From positions 1-6,933 of the forward strand of contig DAOWOJ010000021.1 in the NCBI GenBank assembly GCA_030642125.1: a stretch of DNA of 6,933 nt. The letters run 5' to 3'. How positions within the stretch are numbered: position 1 is the stretch's first letter; each line of letters opens with the position of its first letter. Both the position numbers and the translations under genes were made by a program. Positions 4,742-6,933 of the stretch are shown piece by piece. The notes under the pieces were generated by a model. The model saw nothing but the letters and a program-made list of their open reading frames with translations. It ran no database searches and was not told the origin of the DNA. The stretch comes from Candidatus Aenigmatarchaeota archaeon. GTDB lineage: Archaea; Aenigmatarchaeota; Aenigmatarchaeia; DAOWOJ01.

Positions 4742-4999
4742 CTAAATTAAACCTAAATTTGTAGCTATATCAAGAGCCTTTTCTTTTCCTTTCATTTTTA
4801 TGAATGCTTTCTTCCGCCCTTTCCTATCTATAGCAGTGCTTATCCTAGAAACCTTAACGTTGAACGTTTTTTCAAAAGCATTCTTAATACATTTTTTATC
4901 AGCCTCTCTTTTGACTATAAACACTATTTCATTCCCTGATTCTATCAAAGTTATTGATTTTTCTGTTATATGCGGATAAAATAATACATTCTTTTTCAT
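4742..4999 (-). CDS. rpl23: Ribosomal protein uL23 (L23)
   Basis: An 85-aa protein of the large subunit beside the exit tunnel, where SRP and other nascent-chain factors dock. Family hallmarks are YPHITEKS (8-15), IVFIVKREADKKCIKNAFEKTFNVKV (25-50), and the C-terminus KALDIATNLGLI. A GTG at 5008 would add three residues and overlap the uL4 stop. I choose ATG 4999 because GTGAT sits four bases before it, as for the neighbouring ribosomal genes, and 85 aa matches the usual archaeal length. It sits between uL4 and uL2 in the conserved order. Confidence 0.95.
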   Translation of the reverse strand: MKKNVLFYPHITEKSITLIESGNEIVFIVKREADKKCIKNAFEKTFNVKVSRISTAIDRKGRKKAFIKMKGKEKALDIATNLGLI

Positions 5000-5003
5000 A
5001 TTT

Positions 5004-5008
5004 ATCAC
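5004..5008 (-). promoter_or_regulatory. GTGAT ribosome site deciding the uL23 start
   Basis: GTGAT overlaps the uL4 stop codon and lies four bases before ATG 4999. It matches the 3' part of AGGUGAU. Similar TTGAT (5789-5793) and GATGAT (4733-4738) elements precede uL4 and uL2 at four to five bases. Confidence 0.5.
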
Positions 5009-5784
5009 AATTTTTGAATAGCTGATTTGGAATATATAGTCAATCTTCCTGGAACTCCTCCGGGGGCAAGTGTATCAATACCTAAATTTTTTGCCTCTAC
5101 TATATCAATACCAGGAATGTTTCTTGCTGCCATTTCAACATCAGATTTTTTCGATGTAACTATTAACACACTTTTTTTTCTCTTATATTTTCTTCCTCTC
5201 ATTTTTCCTTTTCCAGCTCTAATCTTTTTCTTTTTTGTTCTTTTAAGTTCATTTTCTAATCCAATATTATTTAAGACATTAAACAAATCTTTTGTCTTTT
5301 TTATATCTTCAAACTTATCTTCAATTATTATTGGAACTTTTAAATCAAACAAATGTCCTCTCTTCAATATAACTTCCTTATTCGATGTAGCAGCAATACA
5401 AGATCTAATTACTTTTCTTCTCTCTTTTTTGTTTATCTTCTGATCCCATACTTTTTCTGCTTTTGGCGGATGTGCTTTTCTTCCTTTCACTGCTTGCGGA
5501 ACAAATCTTGCTCTAAAACTAAGACTTGGAGAAGTGCTATGCAATCTGGCCATTCTAGCCATTGATTTACACATCATAGAATGTGGAACTCTTCTTCTAC
5601 CATGATAATGAGCAGAAGTTCTCTTTCCAGCCATTATATTTGAGCCATATGCTTGTCTATTACATGCCATATATGCTAAAAAAGCTCTATTAATAAAATC
5701 AGGTCTTATTGACTCTAAAAAAACATCTGGTAAAGAAATATTTTCTATCTCATTTCCGTCCAATGATAATACTACTGCATTCAT
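5005..5784 (-). CDS. rpl4: Ribosomal protein uL4 (L4)
   Basis: A 259-aa large-subunit protein whose long loop reaches the exit tunnel. It is archaeal in size. The N-terminal part shows LPDVFLESIRPDFINRAF (18-35), then the rRNA-binding loop GSNIMAGKRTSAHYHGRRR (47-65), RARFVPQAVKGRKAHPPKAEK (91-111) and WDQKINKKERRKVIRSCIAAT (113-133). The C-terminal part has a basic block (GKGKMRGRKYKRKKS, 191-205) and the conserved ending LAPGGVPGRLTIYSKSAI (239-256). It starts five nt after the thioredoxin reductase stop, with TTGAT four bases before the ATG, and overlaps or abuts uL23. The gene normally before it, uL3, is absent. Confidence 0.96.
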   Translation of the reverse strand: MNAVVLSLDGNEIENISLPDVFLESIRPDFINRAFLAYMACNRQAYGSNIMAGKRTSAHYHGRRRVPHSMMCKSMARMARLHSTSPSLSFRARFVPQAVKGRKAHPPKAEKVWDQKINKKERRKVIRSCIAATSNKEVILKRGHLFDLKVPIIIEDKFEDIKKTKDLFNVLNNIGLENELKRTKKKKIRAGKGKMRGRKYKRKKSVLIVTSKKSDVEMAARNIPGIDIVEAKNLGIDTLAPGGVPGRLTIYSKSAIQKL

Positions 5785-5789
5785 TTATA

Positions 5790-6698
5790 TCAACATCTTA
5801 AGATTCGAACATATTTATATGCGGAAAACGCTGCAACTGCTCCATCAGAAACAGCAGTTACTATCTGCTTTAATTTGTTATCTGTAACATCACCAGCAGC
5901 GAATACCCCATCAATATTTGTTTTTTGACAATCGTCTGTTATTATCTGAGATTTATCATTTAAATTTACATCAATAGATCTAACCAATTGACTAACAGGT
6001 TCAATTCCAATATTTATAAATACCCCATCGATATCTAATTCTATTTGTTTATTTGTTTTTAAATCATTTAAAATAATAGATTCAACAACATCTTTTCCAA
6101 CTATTTCCTTCACAATAATATTATATAAAAGTTCAACACTAGAATTATTTATTTTATCTATAGAAATTTTTGACCCTTTTAGTTCATTTCTTCTATGAGA
6201 AAGATAAACTTTAGATGCATATTTCTCTAATAATAGAGCAGATTCTATTGCATTATCTCCTCCACCAACTACCAAAACTTTTTTATCTTTAAAAAATGGA
6301 GCATCACACACAGCGCAATATGATATCCCCTTTCCAATGAAATCGTTTTCTCCTTTTATATTTACCTTTTTATGTGATCCTCCAGTAGATATTATTATCG
6401 ATTTAGTATCATACTCTTCATCAGATTCTGTCTTGACTTTAATTATATCATCGTATTTCAATTGTACGACATTTTGTGTAATCATGTCAACACCAGCTCT
6501 ATTGACATGATCATTGAACTTTTGCATTAATTCATTTCCAGAAATCTCTAAAAATCCTGGATAATTTTCTACTCTAATAGCATGTTCAAGCTGAGACTCA
6601 CCATAAGAAATAAGTAAAGTTTTTAATCCATATCTAACACAAAACATTGATGAACATAAACCAGCTGGACCTGCGCCTATTATAATAACATCATACAT
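5790..6698 (-). CDS. trxB: Thioredoxin reductase (FAD/NAD(P)H, CxxC type)
   Basis: A 302-aa low-molecular-weight thioredoxin reductase-type flavoprotein, which passes electrons from NAD(P)H through FAD and a redox-active disulfide to thioredoxin-like proteins in the cytoplasm. The FAD Rossmann motif is IIIGAGPAG (5-13), with ENYPGF (44-49). The active-site disulfide is C128-A-V-C131 in SYCAVCDAPFF. The nucleotide-binding motif is VVGGGDNAIESA (143-154), and the HRR at 168-170 resembles NADPH-specific members. The C-terminal FAD motif is GVFAAGDV (264-271). Length is typical. It is separated from the upstream gene by an oligo-T tract and a TATA-like element, and joined to uL4 by a five-nt gap, so it probably heads the ribosomal transcript. 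Its electron acceptor is not in the window. Confidence 0.95.
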   Translation of the reverse strand: MYDVIIIGAGPAGLCSSMFCVRYGLKTLLISYGESQLEHAIRVENYPGFLEISGNELMQKFNDHVNRAGVDMITQNVVQLKYDDIIKVKTESDEEYDTKSIIISTGGSHKKVNIKGENDFIGKGISYCAVCDAPFFKDKKVLVVGGGDNAIESALLLEKYASKVYLSHRRNELKGSKISIDKINNSSVELLYNIIVKEIVGKDVVESIILNDLKTNKQIELDIDGVFINIGIEPVSQLVRSIDVNLNDKSQIITDDCQKTNIDGVFAAGDVTDNKLKQIVTAVSDGAVAAFSAYKYVRILRC

Positions 6699-6722
6699 AG
6701 TACAATATTATATACAAAAAAA

Positions 6723-6736
6723 TAAATATTATAAAT
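6723..6736 (-). promoter_or_regulatory. TATA-like box before trxB
   Basis: An A/T stretch reading TTTATAATATTTAT on the minus strand, about 25-38 nt before ATG 6698. It is consistent with a short-leader or leaderless transcript for trxB and the ribosomal genes. Confidence 0.35.
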
Positions 6737-6737
6737 C

Positions 6738-6745
6738 AAAAAAAA
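6738..6745 (-). terminator. Oligo-T tract after the Mth938-like gene
   Basis: Eight T on the minus strand, 17 bases after the TGA of the upstream gene and just before the trxB promoter candidate. This placement fits termination of the upstream transcript. Confidence 0.4.
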
Positions 6746-6762
6746 CTCTTCTTATATTAAAT

Positions 6763-6933
6763 TCAACATGTGACATGCATAATAGCTGCAACAGTATTTT
6801 CTTGTGACAATTCATTAAACTTTTTTATTGCTCTTTTGCTTTTACATATAATTAGATTAATTTTCATGTCTTTAGCAGTATCAATAACTTGAGATGTTGC
6901 CTTTAATAATCCAAATTGACCAGTTCCTATAAC
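6763..6933 (-). CDS. Mth938-like domain protein, C-terminal part
   Basis: The last 56 codons of a gene that enters from the right edge. The visible part begins VIGTGQFGLLKATSQV and ends TVAAIMHVTC. The GTGQFG loop, the central strand INLIICKSKRAIKKFNELS and the HVTC end strongly resemble the Mth938-like family (PF04430, formerly DUF498, related to human AAMDC and NDUFAF3). These are small single-domain proteins of about 110-120 aa, so roughly half is outside the window. The biochemical role of archaeal members is not settled. The call rests on pattern memory, without a database search. Confidence 0.75.
   Translation of the reverse strand, partial: VIGTGQFGLLKATSQVIDTAKDMKINLIICKSKRAIKKFNELSQENTVAAIMHVTC

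Noticed and set aside
5027..5565. Plus-strand frames of 138 and 70 codons inside uL4
   Set aside because: uL4 is unmistakable on the minus strand; these are shadow frames caused by Lys-rich coding.
1..6698. Direct functional link between thioredoxin reductase and the Cys peptides
   Set aside because: They lie about 5 kb apart in separate transcription groups. The shared theme of Cys chemistry is not evidence by itself.

Overview
The window is strongly AT-rich and compact, and every gene I can support lies on the minus strand, so gene order below is right to left. It is archaeal. It carries archaeal-type ribosomal proteins uL4, uL23 and uL2 and an eL40 zinc ribbon (found in archaea and eukaryotes, not bacteria), and TATA-like boxes sit about 25-30 nt before several start codons. 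High A+T, short spacers and many small unrecognised membrane proteins suggest a small-genome lineage of the DPANN type, but this is inference and I cannot name the organism.

Right part (6933-4062): the C-terminal half of an Mth938-like protein runs in from the edge and is followed by an oligo-T tract. A thioredoxin reductase-like flavoprotein comes next, joined by tight spacing to uL4, uL23 and uL2. These keep the order of the archaeal S10-type operon, but uL3 is not before them and uS19 is not after them. An oligo-T tract follows uL2.

Middle part (4010-875): a 37-aa and a 90-aa unknown protein, two membrane proteins of unknown function (243 and 154 aa), eL40 (59 aa, starting 2 nt after the stop of the membrane protein before it), and a 396-aa GNAT-type acetyltransferase that looks like two domains. 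Most of these genes have a TATA-like box at a leaderless distance and no clear Shine-Dalgarno (SD) site.

Left part (803-1, running off the window): at least six consecutive very short genes of 23-40 codons, most with their own SD site and four of these strong and purine-rich. The peptides are small and hydrophobic or amphipathic. Several share a Cys-x(2,3)-Cys-hydrophobic-polar-hydrophobic-hydrophobic pattern, and others share N-terminal or central similarity. One is very rich in Cys and Met. I recognise no known family. The layout resembles tandem operons of short amphipathic peptides (phenol-soluble modulins, leaderless bacteriocins), or a set of RiPP or metal-binding peptides. This array is the most interesting part of the window and probably continues past its left edge.
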